Assembly (NCBI GenBank): GCA_963648205.1
Contig: CAVJCT010000005.1
Coordinates: 91,523 to 155,522, forward strand
Direction of reading: 5' to 3'
DNA: 64,000 nucleotides
Origin: UBA1181 sp963648205
Lineage (GTDB): Bacteria; Bacteroidota; Bacteroidia; Bacteroidales; Paludibacteraceae
Below are positions 52,508-61,472 of this stretch, piece by piece. Position 1 is the first letter of the stretch, and each line of letters starts with the position of its first letter. Position numbers and translations under genes: made by a program. Below the pieces are notes generated by a model that had not been told where the DNA came from, made no database searches, and was given only the letters and a program-made list of their open reading frames with translations.

Positions 52508-53059
52508 ATGAATACAGCTAGTTTAAAGAAAGATTACGCTGAGCGTATCGTTCCTTCCTTGATGAAGGAGTTCAACTACAAAACGGTTATGCAAGTCCCT
52601 GTACTTGAGAAAATCGTGATTAACGAAGGTTTGGGTCAGGCCGTTGCAGACAAAAAGATCATTGATGTTGCTATCAGTGAGTTGACTGCAATTTCTGGAC
52701 AAAAGGCAATCGCGACTTACTCAAAGAAGGATATTTCTAACTTCAAGGTACGTAAGGGAATGCCAATCGGTGTTCGCGTTACTTTGCGTAGAGAGAAGAT
52801 GTACGAGTTCATGGAAAGATTGATTCGTGTGTCTTTGCCACGTGTAAGAGACTTCAAGGGTATCGACTCTAAGTTTGACGGAAGAGGTAACTATACTTTG
52901 GGAATCGACGAACAAATCATTTTCCCAGAAATAAATATTGATTCTATACAGAAAATGTTAGGAATGAATATTACCTTTGTAACCTCTGCTAAAACAGATG
53001 AGGAAGGCTACGCTCTCTTGAGAGAGTTCGGTTTACCGTTTAAAAATGCTAAAAAGTAA
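52508..53059 (+). CDS. rplE: 50S ribosomal protein L5
   Basis: 183 residues from ATG 52508 (MNTASLKKDYAERIV); a TTG at 52499 overlapping rplX is rejected. KIVINEGLGQAVADKK, RKGMPIGVRVTLR and the 5S-contact region RVRDFKGIDSKFDGRGNYTLGIDEQIIFPEI are standard. Confidence 0.98.
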   Translation: MNTASLKKDYAERIVPSLMKEFNYKTVMQVPVLEKIVINEGLGQAVADKKIIDVAISELTAISGQKAIATYSKKDISNFKVRKGMPIGVRVTLRREKMYEFMERLIRVSLPRVRDFKGIDSKFDGRGNYTLGIDEQIIFPEINIDSIQKMLGMNITFVTSAKTDEEGYALLREFGLPFKNAKK

Positions 53060-53064
53060 AGATA

Positions 53065-53334
53065 ATGGCAAAAGAATCAATGAAGGCTCGTGAAGTAAAA
53101 CGAGCAAAACTTTGCGCCAAATATGCAGAAAAAAGGGCACGCTTGAAAGCTGAAGGTGATTACGAGGGCTTGCAAGCGCTCCCTCGTAACGCATCACCAG
53201 TACGTAAGCACAATCGTTGTGAGCTTACTGGTAGACCAAGAGGTTACATGCGTCAGTTTGGTATCTCAAGAATTCAGTTCAGAGAGATGGCTTCTGCAGG
53301 TTTGATTCCTGGCGTAAAGAAAGCAAGCTGGTAA
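53065..53334 (+). CDS. rpsN: 30S ribosomal protein S14 (zinc-free form)
   Basis: 89 residues, the long form without CxxC zinc ligands. NRCELTGRPRGYMRQFGISRIQFREMA and the final GVKKASW are diagnostic. The zinc-free form spares zinc, and no zinc-binding paralogue is visible here. Confidence 0.97.
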   Translation: MAKESMKAREVKRAKLCAKYAEKRARLKAEGDYEGLQALPRNASPVRKHNRCELTGRPRGYMRQFGISRIQFREMASAGLIPGVKKASW

Positions 53335-53385
53335 AAAAAGTGTTAAATATTGTCGGGAGATCCCGATCAATTTAATTAATTAATC

Positions 53386-53784
53386 ATGACAGATCCAATA
53401 GCAGATTACCTAACGAGAGTTAGAAATGCGATTCAAGCAAAACACAGAGTGCTTGAAATTCCGTCTTCAAACTTGAAGAAGGAAATTACAAAGATATTGC
53501 TCGACAAGGGTTATATCTTGAATTACAAGTTCGAGAATGATGGAACTCCAAAAAGTTCTATCAAAATTGCTTTGAAGTATGATCCAGTCAACAAGGTTAA
53601 TGCAATCAAGGGGTTGAAAAGAATTTCAACTCCAGGTTTGCGTAAATATGTTGGATACAAGGACATGCCAAAAGTATTGAATGGATTAGGAATTGCCATT
53701 CTTTCAACATCAAAAGGCGTGATGACAGACAAAGAGGCACGCGACCTTAAGATTGGTGGTGAAGTTTTGTGTTACATCTATTAA
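53386..53784 (+). CDS. rpsH: 30S ribosomal protein S8
   Basis: 132 residues. MTDPIADYLTRVRNAIQAKH and the C-terminal LSTSKGVMTDKEARDLKIGGEVLCYIY are standard. S8 binds the central 16S domain and in E. coli represses the spc operon. Confidence 0.98.
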   Translation: MTDPIADYLTRVRNAIQAKHRVLEIPSSNLKKEITKILLDKGYILNYKFENDGTPKSSIKIALKYDPVNKVNAIKGLKRISTPGLRKYVGYKDMPKVLNGLGIAILSTSKGVMTDKEARDLKIGGEVLCYIY

Positions 53785-53799
53785 TGGGAGGAATTGTAA

Positions 53800-54354
53800 A
53801 TGTCAAGAATAGGAAAATTACCAATTAGTGTTCCTTCAGGAGTTACAGTTTCTTGCAAAGATAATGTTGTAACAGTAAAAGGTCCTAAGGGAGAATTGTC
53901 ACAGGCAATCAACCCAAGCATTAGTGTAGAAGTAAAAGACGGAAAGGTTTCTTTCTCACGTCCATCAGATGAGCCTAGCGTACGTGCATTACATGGTTTG
54001 TATCGTGCATTGGTCAATAATATGGTAATAGGTGTATCTGAGGGTTATAAGAAGGAATTGGAACTTGTCGGAGTTGGATACCGTGTATCAAACCAAGGAC
54101 AAGTAATCGAATTTGCTTTAGGATACACTCATAATATCTTCTTACAATTGCCAAAAGAGATTAAGATTGAAACCAAGAGTGAAAGAAATCAAAATCCTTT
54201 GGTAATCCTTGAAAGTTGTGATAAGCAATTATTAGGTCAGGTTTGTGCAAAGATTCGTACTTTCCGTGAGCCAGAACCATATAAGGGTAAAGGTGTTAAG
54301 TTCGTTGGCGAGCAGATTCGTCGTAAGGCTGGTAAATCGGCTGGTGCAAAGTAA
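53800..54354 (+). CDS. rplF: 50S ribosomal protein L6
   Basis: 184 residues with the two L6 repeats: MSRIGKLPISVPSGVTV opens, GVSEGYKKELELVGVGYR in the middle, and EPEPYKGKGVKFVGEQIRRKAGK closes. L6 lies near the sarcin-ricin loop. Confidence 0.98.
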   Translation: MSRIGKLPISVPSGVTVSCKDNVVTVKGPKGELSQAINPSISVEVKDGKVSFSRPSDEPSVRALHGLYRALVNNMVIGVSEGYKKELELVGVGYRVSNQGQVIEFALGYTHNIFLQLPKEIKIETKSERNQNPLVILESCDKQLLGQVCAKIRTFREPEPYKGKGVKFVGEQIRRKAGKSAGAK

Positions 54355-54375
54355 TTTGATTAAAAGAAAATTATT

Positions 54376-54729
54376 ATGACTTCAAAGATAGAAAGAAGAG
54401 CAAAGATCAAAAGAGCTATTCGTGGAAAGATTTCAGGATCTGCAACACGTCCTCGTTTGACTGTTTTTAGAAGTAACAAGCAAATCTATGCTCAGCTTAT
54501 CAGCGATGATAACGAGAAAGGTTCAGTTACATTGGCAGCTGCTGATTCTACTAAGTTCACTGAGAAGGTAACAAAGAAGGAACAAGCTGCAAAAGTTGGA
54601 GAATTGATAGCAAAGAAAGCGCAAGAAGCTGGAATTACTGAGGTAGTATTTGACCGTAACGGTTATCTCTACCATGGTAGAATTCAAGAATTGGCGGACG
54701 CTGCTCGTAAGGGTGGACTTAAATTTTAA
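54376..54729 (+). CDS. rplR: 50S ribosomal protein L18
   Basis: 117 residues. KIERRAKIKRAIRGKISG, RPRLTVFRSNKQIYAQLISDD and VVFDRNGYLYHGRIQELADAARKGGLKF match the 5S-binding family. Confidence 0.98.
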   Translation: MTSKIERRAKIKRAIRGKISGSATRPRLTVFRSNKQIYAQLISDDNEKGSVTLAAADSTKFTEKVTKKEQAAKVGELIAKKAQEAGITEVVFDRNGYLYHGRIQELADAARKGGLKF

Positions 54730-54735
54730 TAGATT

Positions 54736-55251
54736 ATGGCAGAAAATAATAAGGTAAAGTCGACAAACGATTTGGAACTGAAAGATAGATTGGTTGCCAT
54801 TAATCGTGTAACGAAAGTCACAAAAGGAGGACGTACGTTCAGTTTTGCTGCAATCGTTGTTGTAGGAAATGGCGAAGGTGTTGTTGGTTACGGACTTGGT
54901 AAGGCAAGTGAAGTAACTGCAGCTATTGCAAAGGGTGTGGAGATGGCCAAGAAGAACTTGGTTAAAGTTCCTGTATTGAAGGGAACAATTCCTCACGAGC
55001 AAGAGACTAAGTTTGGTGGAGCAAACGTATTGTTGAGACCAGCTTCTCAAGGTACTGGAGTAAAGGCCGGTGGTGCTATGCGTGCAGTACTTGAGAGTGT
55101 AGGTATTACAGACGTTTTGGCAAAGTCAAAAGGTTCATCAAACCCACATAACTTGGTAAAGGCTACAATTTTGGCATTGTCTGAGTTGCGTGATCCTTAT
55201 ACAGTTGCACAGAATCGTGGTGTATCTTTGGAAAAAGTGTTTAAAGGTTAA
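54736..55251 (+). CDS. rpsE: 30S ribosomal protein S5
   Basis: 171 residues. LKDRLVAINRVTKVTKGGRTFSFAAIVVVG and GGANVLLRPASQGTGVKAGGAMRAVLE are standard; S5 contributes to decoding accuracy. Six bases after rplR. Confidence 0.98.
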   Translation: MAENNKVKSTNDLELKDRLVAINRVTKVTKGGRTFSFAAIVVVGNGEGVVGYGLGKASEVTAAIAKGVEMAKKNLVKVPVLKGTIPHEQETKFGGANVLLRPASQGTGVKAGGAMRAVLESVGITDVLAKSKGSSNPHNLVKATILALSELRDPYTVAQNRGVSLEKVFKG

Positions 55252-55262
55252 TCTTAGGAATT

Positions 55263-55436
55263 ATGGCAACAATAAAGATTAGACAGGTCAGAAGTAACAT
55301 TAAGTGTCCTAAGAACCAAAAGGCTACATTAGCTGCATTGGGACTTAAGAAGATCAACGATGTAGTTGAGCATGAGGATAACCAATCCATCAGAGGAATG
55401 GTGAATACGGTAAAGCACCTTGTGGTAGTAGAATAG
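55263..55436 (+). CDS. rpmD: 50S ribosomal protein L30
   Basis: 57 residues, starting MATIKIRQVRSNIKCPKNQK and ending TVKHLVVVE. The KATLAALGLKKINDVVEHEDNQSIRGM core is the L30 fold. Found by translating the gap between rpsE and rplO. Confidence 0.96.
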   Translation: MATIKIRQVRSNIKCPKNQKATLAALGLKKINDVVEHEDNQSIRGMVNTVKHLVVVE

Positions 55437-55463
55437 TAGTTAAAAACGTTAAAGATTTTAGAA

Positions 55464-55916
55464 ATGGATTTAAGTAATTTGAAACCTGCAGCAGGTTCTA
55501 CAAAGACAAGAAAGAGAATCGGACGTGGTCCAGGTTCTGGTCTTGGTGGAACATCTACTCGCGGTCATAAAGGTGCGAAATCTCGTTCTGGATATTCACA
55601 AAAGATTGGATTCGAAGGTGGACAAATGCCTTTGCAACGTCGTTTGCCTAAGTTTGGATTTAAGAACATCAACCGTGTTGAATACAAGGCTGTAAATCTT
55701 GAGACAATCCAAAAATTGGCTAGCGATAAAGGTTTATCTTCAATCGGATTTGACGAGTTGTTAGCAGCACGTTTGATTTCAAAGAAATCATTGGTTAAGG
55801 TGTTGGCAACTGGTAAATTGACTTCAAAATTAACAGTATCAGCACATGCGTTCTCAGCAGCAGCAAAAGAAGCTATTGAGGCACAAGGTGGATCTGTTGT
55901 AATTATTGAGAAATAA
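55464..55916 (+). CDS. rplO: 50S ribosomal protein L15
   Basis: 150 residues. The glycine-rich N-terminus KTRKRIGRGPGSGLGGTSTRGHKGAKSRSG is diagnostic. Its stop shares one base with the secY start (TAATG), suggesting coupling. Confidence 0.98.
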   Translation: MDLSNLKPAAGSTKTRKRIGRGPGSGLGGTSTRGHKGAKSRSGYSQKIGFEGGQMPLQRRLPKFGFKNINRVEYKAVNLETIQKLASDKGLSSIGFDELLAARLISKKSLVKVLATGKLTSKLTVSAHAFSAAAKEAIEAQGGSVVIIEK

Positions 55917-57262
55917 TGAAGAAGCTGATTGAAACAATTAAAAATATTTACAGGATTGCGGATCTTCGGACTCGCATCCTGATAACAGTTTTATTTGTTT
56001 TAATATATCGCTTTGGTTCGTTTGTTGTCCTTCCGGGTATTGATCCCGCAGCGTTAACGAAATTGAGTGAGCAAACAAGCTCAGGATTAATGGCCCTCTT
56101 GGATATGTTTTCAGGAGGTGCCTTTTCCAATGCATCTATTTTTGCTCTTGGTATTATGCCGTACATTTCGGCATCTATCGTTATTCAATTGTTGACGATT
56201 GCTGTTCCTTCTTTCCAGAAGAAGCAGAGTGAGGGTGAGAGTGGACGTAAGAAGATTCAGCAGTACACAAGATATTTGACTGTCTTGATTTTGTTATTGC
56301 AAGGACCTTCATATTTGGTCAATCTTTCTATGCAAATGACGGCTGCAGGGTCGGCACTTCCAGCAGGATGGTGGTTTAGAATTTCATCGACAATCATCTT
56401 GTGTGCGGGAAGTATGTTCGTAATGTGGTTGGGCGAGCGTATTACAGATAAAGGTGTTGGAAACGGTATTTCATTCATCATTTTGGTGGGTATTATCGCC
56501 AGATTTCCAAGCGCAATTACTCAAGAGTTCGCTTCATGTTTGAATCAAGCAGGAGGTGGACTGATTAAGTTTTTGCTCGAGATTGTCTTCTTATTCATTG
56601 TCGCAGCCGCTGCGGTTTTGTTGGTACAGGGAATAAGAAAAGTTCCAGTACAGTATGCGAAGAGAATGGAGAATGGTCAGCAGTATGGTGGTGTTCGTAA
56701 TTACATTCCGTTGAAAGTTAATGCTGCGGGAGTAATGCCAATCATTTTTGCTCAGGCTATTATGTTCATTCCGTTGTCTGTTGCACCTTGGTTCATGTCA
56801 GATGGTGCGGATGGTGGTGTTATCTTTAACACACTTCGTGATACGAATGGATTTTGGTACAATTTCGTATTTGCTGTTTTGATCATTCTGTTTACGTATT
56901 TGTATACAGCGATAACAATTAATCCAAACAAGATGGCAGAGGAGATGAAGCGTAACAACGGATTCATTCCAGGAGTTAAGCCAGGTTCTCCAACTTCAGA
57001 GTATCTTGATACGATTATGTCTCGTATCACTCTTCCTGGAGCAATTTTCCTTGCTATCATCGCTATTTTACCAGCGATTGTAAGTATGTTTGGTGTAACA
57101 ATGCAGTTCTCTCATTTCTTTGGTGGAACATCTTTGTTGATTATTGTTGGAGTTGTGTTGGATACTTTGCAGCAAGTTGAGAGTCATCTTTTGATGCATC
57201 ATTATGATGGACTGATGGAGAGTGGACGAATCAGAGGACGTTCAGGTCAGTCTGCCTATTAA
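55916..57262 (+). CDS. secY: Protein translocase channel subunit SecY
   Basis: 448 residues with ten membrane helices. The plug-region LDMFSGGAFSNASIFALGIMPYISASI near residue 61 and the later NNGFIPGVKPGSPTSEYLD (cytoplasmic loop) are diagnostic. It forms the inner-membrane pore used by T9SS substrates and all Sec proteins. Next gene (map) starts 8 bases later; adk, often here, is missing. Confidence 0.98.
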   Translation: MKKLIETIKNIYRIADLRTRILITVLFVLIYRFGSFVVLPGIDPAALTKLSEQTSSGLMALLDMFSGGAFSNASIFALGIMPYISASIVIQLLTIAVPSFQKKQSEGESGRKKIQQYTRYLTVLILLLQGPSYLVNLSMQMTAAGSALPAGWWFRISSTIILCAGSMFVMWLGERITDKGVGNGISFIILVGIIARFPSAITQEFASCLNQAGGGLIKFLLEIVFLFIVAAAAVLLVQGIRKVPVQYAKRMENGQQYGGVRNYIPLKVNAAGVMPIIFAQAIMFIPLSVAPWFMSDGADGGVIFNTLRDTNGFWYNFVFAVLIILFTYLYTAITINPNKMAEEMKRNNGFIPGVKPGSPTSEYLDTIMSRITLPGAIFLAIIAILPAIVSMFGVTMQFSHFFGGTSLLIIVGVVLDTLQQVESHLLMHHYDGLMESGRIRGRSGQSAY

Positions 57263-57270
57263 AATTTGAA

Positions 57271-58053
57271 ATGATATATTTAAAGACGGACGAGGAGGTT
57301 GAACTGATAAGAGAGAGTAATTTGTTGGTTGCTAGGACGCTTGCCGAGGTCGGTAAGAATATAAAACCAGGGGTTACTACTTTACAGTTAGACAGAATCG
57401 CTGAGGATTTCATACGATCGAATGGGGGAATACCGAGTTTCCTTGGGTATGCTGGGTTTCCCAATTCGATTTGTACATCTGTCAATGAGCAGGTTGTTCA
57501 TGGAATACCCTCAAATAAACCGTTGAAAGAAGGAGATATTGTTTCTGTTGATTGTGGGGCTTTAAAGGACGGTTTCCATGGAGATTCTTGTTACACATTT
57601 TGTGTGGGAAGTGTTTCTTCTGAGGTGATGAAGTTGTTAAAGACTACAAAGACGGCGTTGTACAAAGGTATAGATGCGGCGGTTGCAGGAGCAAGGTTGG
57701 GGAATATCGGCAATGCGATACAAACCTATTGCGAAGGAAATGGTTTTTCGGTAGTGAGAGAGTTTGTTGGTCATGGTATTGGACACGATATGCATGAAGA
57801 GCCGATGGTTCCGAATTTTGGGCGAATGAGCAGTGGCATGAAGTTGAGAGACGGAATGGTAATTGCGATAGAGCCTATGATTTGTTCTGGTAAGCGGAAT
57901 GTTTATATGAAGGAAGATGGATGGACGGTAGTGACTTCAGATGGCAAATGTGCGGCGCATTATGAGCACACGTTGGTCATAAGGAGAGGAAAAGCAGAAA
58001 TTCTTTCGTCTTTTGAGTATGTCGAGCAAGTTTTAGGAAAAAAAGCGATATAA
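57271..58053 (+). CDS. map: Methionine aminopeptidase type I
   Basis: 260 residues. The five metal ligands are visible: Asp in VSVDCGA and in HGDSCYTF, His in GHGIGHDMHEEP, Glu in IAIEPMIC and Glu in HYEHTLVI. It removes the initiator Met from new chains. It lies between secY and infA as in many bacteria. Confidence 0.98.
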   Translation: MIYLKTDEEVELIRESNLLVARTLAEVGKNIKPGVTTLQLDRIAEDFIRSNGGIPSFLGYAGFPNSICTSVNEQVVHGIPSNKPLKEGDIVSVDCGALKDGFHGDSCYTFCVGSVSSEVMKLLKTTKTALYKGIDAAVAGARLGNIGNAIQTYCEGNGFSVVREFVGHGIGHDMHEEPMVPNFGRMSSGMKLRDGMVIAIEPMICSGKRNVYMKEDGWTVVTSDGKCAAHYEHTLVIRRGKAEILSSFEYVEQVLGKKAI

Positions 58054-58055
58054 AG

Positions 58056-58274
58056 ATGGCAAAGCAAGCAGCGATAGAGCAAGATGGAACAATAGTAGAA
58101 GCGTTGTCGAATGCTATGTTCCGAGTAGAGTTGGAGAATGGGCATGAGATAACTGCTCATATATCTGGTAAGATGAGAATGCATTACATTAAAATTTTAC
58201 CAGGAGACAAAGTTCGGGTGGAGATGTCACCATACGATTTATCAAAAGGTCGTATAGCATTTAGATACAAATAA
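58056..58274 (+). CDS. infA: Translation initiation factor IF-1
   Basis: 72 residues, an OB-fold: AKQAAIEQDGTIVEALSNAMFRVELENGHEI then GKMRMHYIKILPGDKVRVEMSPYDLSKGRI. It blocks the A site in initiation. Two bases after map. Confidence 0.98.
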   Translation: MAKQAAIEQDGTIVEALSNAMFRVELENGHEITAHISGKMRMHYIKILPGDKVRVEMSPYDLSKGRIAFRYK

Positions 58275-58290
58275 AAAGTAATTCATAGAG

Positions 58291-58407
58291 ATGAAAGTAA
58301 GAGCTTCTTTAAAAAAACGTACCCCAGACTGTGTAATTGTAAGAAGAAAGGGACGTTTGTATGTGATTAACAAAAAAAATCCTAAGTACAAAGAGCGTCA
58401 GGGATAA
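58291..58407 (+). CDS. rpmJ: 50S ribosomal protein L36 (zinc-free form)
   Basis: 38 residues: MKVRASLKKRTPDCVIV then RRKGRLYVINKKNPKYKERQG. The C-x2-C...C...H zinc ribbon is lost; only one Cys remains, as is usual in Bacteroidota. Found by reading the infA-rpsM gap. Confidence 0.96.
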   Translation: MKVRASLKKRTPDCVIVRRKGRLYVINKKNPKYKERQG

Positions 58408-58416
58408 TTTTTTTAT

Positions 58417-58424
58417 TATCTTTG
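58417..58424 (+). promoter_or_regulatory. -7 box between rpmJ and rpsM
   Basis: TATCTTTG, 23 bases before rpsM, with no -33 match. It may be an internal promoter separating the alpha cluster (rpsM-rplQ). Confidence 0.45.
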
Positions 58425-58446
58425 CGGGAAAATTTTAGTTTTATAT

Positions 58447-58827
58447 ATGGCTATAAGAATTGTAGGAGTAGATTTGCCTCAGAATAAAAGAGGTGAGATC
58501 GGTTTAACCTATATCTATGGTATAGGTCGCAGTAGTGCAAATAAAATTCTTTCTGAAGCTGGTGTCGACAAGGACATTAAGGTAAAGGACTGGACAGACG
58601 CGCAGGCATCAAAAATTCGTGAGATTATTGGTGCAAGTTACAAAGTCGAGGGAGACTTGCGTTCTGAGGTTCAATTGAACATCAAGAGATTGATGGATAT
58701 TGGATGTTACAGAGGAATCCGTCACCGTCTTGGCTTGCCATTAAGAGGACAGAGCACAAAGAACAATGCTCGTACTCGTAAGGGTAAGAAGAAGACAGTT
58801 GCAAACAAGAAGAAAGCGACTAAATAA
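58447..58827 (+). CDS. rpsM: 30S ribosomal protein S13
   Basis: 126 residues. IVGVDLPQNKRGEIGLTYIYGIGRSSANKIL and GCYRGIRHRLGLPLRGQSTKNNARTRKG are standard; basic tail. S13 contacts the P-site tRNA. Confidence 0.98.
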   Translation: MAIRIVGVDLPQNKRGEIGLTYIYGIGRSSANKILSEAGVDKDIKVKDWTDAQASKIREIIGASYKVEGDLRSEVQLNIKRLMDIGCYRGIRHRLGLPLRGQSTKNNARTRKGKKKTVANKKKATK

Positions 58828-58859
58828 AGTTAGCTAACGCTGAAAATATAGTTTAAGAT

Positions 58860-59249
58860 ATGGCAAAGAAAGCAGTAGCAACCAAAAAAAAGGTAGTAAA
58901 AGTTGACGCAAACGGACAGTTGCACGTTCACTCTTCGTTCAACAATATCATCGTATCACTTGCGAATTCTGAGGGGCAGATCATTTCATGGTCTTCAGCA
59001 GGAAAGATGGGATTCCGTGGTTCAAAGAAGAACACCCCATACGCAGCTCAGATGGCAGCACAAGACTGTGCAAAGGTAGCATACGACTTAGGATTGAGAA
59101 AAGTGAAGGCATACGTTAAGGGTCCAGGTAATGGCCGTGAGTCTGCGATTCGTACTGTACACGGTGCAGGAATCGAGGTTACGGAGATTATTGACGTAAC
59201 ACCACTTCCACATAACGGTTGTCGACCACCTAAGAAACGTAGAGTATAA
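58860..59249 (+). CDS. rpsK: 30S ribosomal protein S11
   Basis: 129 residues. HVHSSFNNIIVSLANSEGQIISWSSAGKMGFRGSKKNTPYAAQ and NGCRPPKKRRV are diagnostic. S11 shapes the platform. Confidence 0.98.
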   Translation: MAKKAVATKKKVVKVDANGQLHVHSSFNNIIVSLANSEGQIISWSSAGKMGFRGSKKNTPYAAQMAAQDCAKVAYDLGLRKVKAYVKGPGNGRESAIRTVHGAGIEVTEIIDVTPLPHNGCRPPKKRRV

Positions 59250-59278
59250 TAATAACGATATTCTATAAAAACAACTTT

Positions 59279-59349
59279 CGAACCTCTGCAAGGTGAAAAG
59301 ATTGCAAATAAAACCTCTCAGCAATCGCGGCTGCACGTTCAAGGTTTGG
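59279..59349 (+). promoter_or_regulatory. Structured spacer before rpsD, candidate S4 leader
   Basis: The 118-base gap between rpsK and rpsD is far longer than its neighbours. It folds into an outer stem AACCT (59281-59285) with AGGTT (59342-59346) and an inner perfect stem GATTGC (59300-59305) with GCAATC (59321-59326). An S4 leader class has been described for Bacteroidia upstream of rpsD; whether this is a member was not tested. The expected role is feedback by free S4. Confidence 0.5.
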
Positions 59350-59367
59350 AAATAAAAAAAGAAAAAA

Positions 59368-59973
59368 ATGGCTAGATATACAGGTCCTAGAACTAGAATT
59401 GCACGTCGTTTTGGAGAACCGATTTTCGGTCCAGATAAAGTTTTAGCAAAGAGAAACTTTCCTCCAGGACAGCACGGTGTAAACAGAAGAAAGAAGTCTT
59501 CTGAGTATGGAATTCAGTTGAATGAGAAGCAGAAGGCAAAGTACACATACGGAGTGTTGGAGAGACAATTCCGTAACTTGTTCGAGAAAGCCTCTGCAAA
59601 GAAGGGTGTAACTGGTGAAGTGCTTTTGCAACTTTTGGAGTCACGTTTGGATAACATTGTTTATCGTTTAGGAATTGCTCCAACACGTGCAGCTGCTCGT
59701 CAGTTAGTATCACACTGCCACATTGTAGTAGATGGAGAGGTAGTGAACATTCCTTCATACTCAGTAAAACCTGGTCAAGTAGTAGGAGTACGTGAGAGAT
59801 CAAAGTCTCTTGAGGTAATTGAAAATGCTTTGGCTGGATTCAATCATAGCAAATATGCATGGTTAGAGTGGGATGGTTCTTCTTTGTCCGGTAAATTCTC
59901 TTATCTTCCAGAGAGAGTTGATATTCCAGAGAACATTAAGGAACAGTTAATCGTAGAACTTTACTCTAAATAA
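59368..59973 (+). CDS. rpsD: 30S ribosomal protein S4
   Basis: 201 residues. ARYTGPRTRIARRFGEPIFGPDK opens, and an S4 domain (LESRLDNIVYRLGIAPTRAAARQLVSHCHIVVDGEVVNIPSY) lies at about 90-150. No zinc Cys cluster in the N-terminus. S4 starts 30S assembly and is the likely regulator of its own cluster. Confidence 0.98.
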   Translation: MARYTGPRTRIARRFGEPIFGPDKVLAKRNFPPGQHGVNRRKKSSEYGIQLNEKQKAKYTYGVLERQFRNLFEKASAKKGVTGEVLLQLLESRLDNIVYRLGIAPTRAAARQLVSHCHIVVDGEVVNIPSYSVKPGQVVGVRERSKSLEVIENALAGFNHSKYAWLEWDGSSLSGKFSYLPERVDIPENIKEQLIVELYSK

Positions 59974-59983
59974 TAGATAAACC

Positions 59984-60973
59984 ATGGCAATTTTAGCATT
60001 TCAAAAACCTGAAAAAGTAATAATGTTGGAGGCGGACGACTTTCATGGAAAGTTTGAATTTCGTCCGTTGGAACCTGGATATGGTATTACGGTTGGTAAT
60101 GCTTTGAGACGTATATTACTTTCTTCATTGGAAGGATTTGCGATTACGTCGATAAAGATTGATGGAGTTGACCATGAGTTTTCTGTTATTCCGGGTGTGA
60201 TTGAGGACGTTACAGGAGTAATTCTTAATCTGAAACAGGTCCGTTTTAAGCAAAAGGTAGAGGAGTTTGATAGTGAAAGAGTAACTATCAATGTAACTGG
60301 CACTGAGTTTAAGGCGGGTGATATTGCTAAACATTTGTCTGGTTTCGATGTTCTCAATCCTGATCTTGTAATTTGTCGATTGGACAAGGATGCGTCTTTC
60401 AATATTGAGTTGAATATTGGTAAGGGACGTGGATATGTGCCAGCAGATGAGAACAAGGTTCCTGGTTCTGAAATTGGAGTACTTGCAATCGATTCTATCT
60501 ATACACCAATCCGACTTGTAAAGTATACCGTAGAGAATTATCGTGTTGAGCAAAAGACCGACTATGAGAAGTTGGTCCTTGAAATCACTACTGATGGTTC
60601 TATTCATCCAAAGGATGCTTTGAAAGAGGCTGCGAAGATTCTTATTTATCATTTCATGTTGTTCTCAGACGAGAAGATCACGTTAGATTCAGCAGAAGAG
60701 GGATCTAATGAGGAATTTGATGAGCAAGTTCTTCACATGCGTCAGTTGCTTAAGACAAAGCTCGTAGACATGGATTTGTCAGTGCGTGCGTTGAACTGTT
60801 TGAAGGCAGCAGATGTAGAGACATTGGGTGAGTTGGTAGTATTTAACAAGAGTGATTTGTTGAAGTTCAGAAACTTTGGTAAGAAGTCTTTGACAGAGCT
60901 TGACCAATTGTTGGATACTTTGCATCTCTCATTCGGAATGGATATTTCTAAGTATAAATTGGATAAAGAATAA
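59984..60973 (+). CDS. rpoA: RNA polymerase alpha subunit
   Basis: 329 residues. The dimer-forming N-terminal domain has KFEFRPLEPGYGITVGNALRRILLSSLEG, and the C-terminal domain (about 250-315) has LSVRALNCLKAADVETLGELV and FGKKSLTELDQLL, which bind UP-element DNA and activators. Confidence 0.98.
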   Translation: MAILAFQKPEKVIMLEADDFHGKFEFRPLEPGYGITVGNALRRILLSSLEGFAITSIKIDGVDHEFSVIPGVIEDVTGVILNLKQVRFKQKVEEFDSERVTINVTGTEFKAGDIAKHLSGFDVLNPDLVICRLDKDASFNIELNIGKGRGYVPADENKVPGSEIGVLAIDSIYTPIRLVKYTVENYRVEQKTDYEKLVLEITTDGSIHPKDALKEAAKILIYHFMLFSDEKITLDSAEEGSNEEFDEQVLHMRQLLKTKLVDMDLSVRALNCLKAADVETLGELVVFNKSDLLKFRNFGKKSLTELDQLLDTLHLSFGMDISKYKLDKE

Positions 60974-60978
60974 GTAAA

Positions 60979-61455
60979 ATGAGACATAATAAGAAAATCA
61001 ACCACCTTAGCAGAAAGAAGTCACATAGAGATGCTCTCTTGGCGAACATGGCTATTTCTTTGATTCAACACAAGAGAATCAGCACAACTCTTCCTAAGGC
61101 AAAGGCTTTGAGAAAATATGTAGAGCCATTGATTACAAAGAGTAAGGAGGATTCTACGAGCAACCGTCGTGTTGTTTTCAGTTACTTGCAGAACAAGTAT
61201 GCTGTGACTGAGTTGTTCCGTGAGATTTCTCAGAAGGTAGCAGACCGTCCAGGTGGATACACTCGTATCATCAAGACTGGTTTCCGTTTGGATGACGCTG
61301 CTGAGATGTGTTTCATCGAGTTGGTAGACTATGATGAGAACATGGCTAAGAACAAGGTAGAGAAGAAAGCAACTAAGACTCGTCGTTCTTCTAAGAAGAA
61401 GTCAGAGGAGGCTGCTCCTGCTGCTGAAGTAGCAGAAGAGAAAGCTGCAGAGTAA
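60979..61455 (+). CDS. rplQ: 50S ribosomal protein L17 with long tail
   Basis: 158 residues; the core (about 1-118) has MRHNKKINHLSRKKSHRDALLANMAISLI and TRIIKTGFRLDDAAEMCFIELVDY. The last 40 residues are a Lys/Ala/Glu-rich tail (KKKSEEAAPAAEVAEEKAAE), a low-complexity extension common in Bacteroidota L17. Last gene of the run. Confidence 0.98.
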   Translation: MRHNKKINHLSRKKSHRDALLANMAISLIQHKRISTTLPKAKALRKYVEPLITKSKEDSTSNRRVVFSYLQNKYAVTELFREISQKVADRPGGYTRIIKTGFRLDDAAEMCFIELVDYDENMAKNKVEKKATKTRRSSKKKSEEAAPAAEVAEEKAAE

Positions 61456-61472
61456 TCTCGAACTATAGAGGT

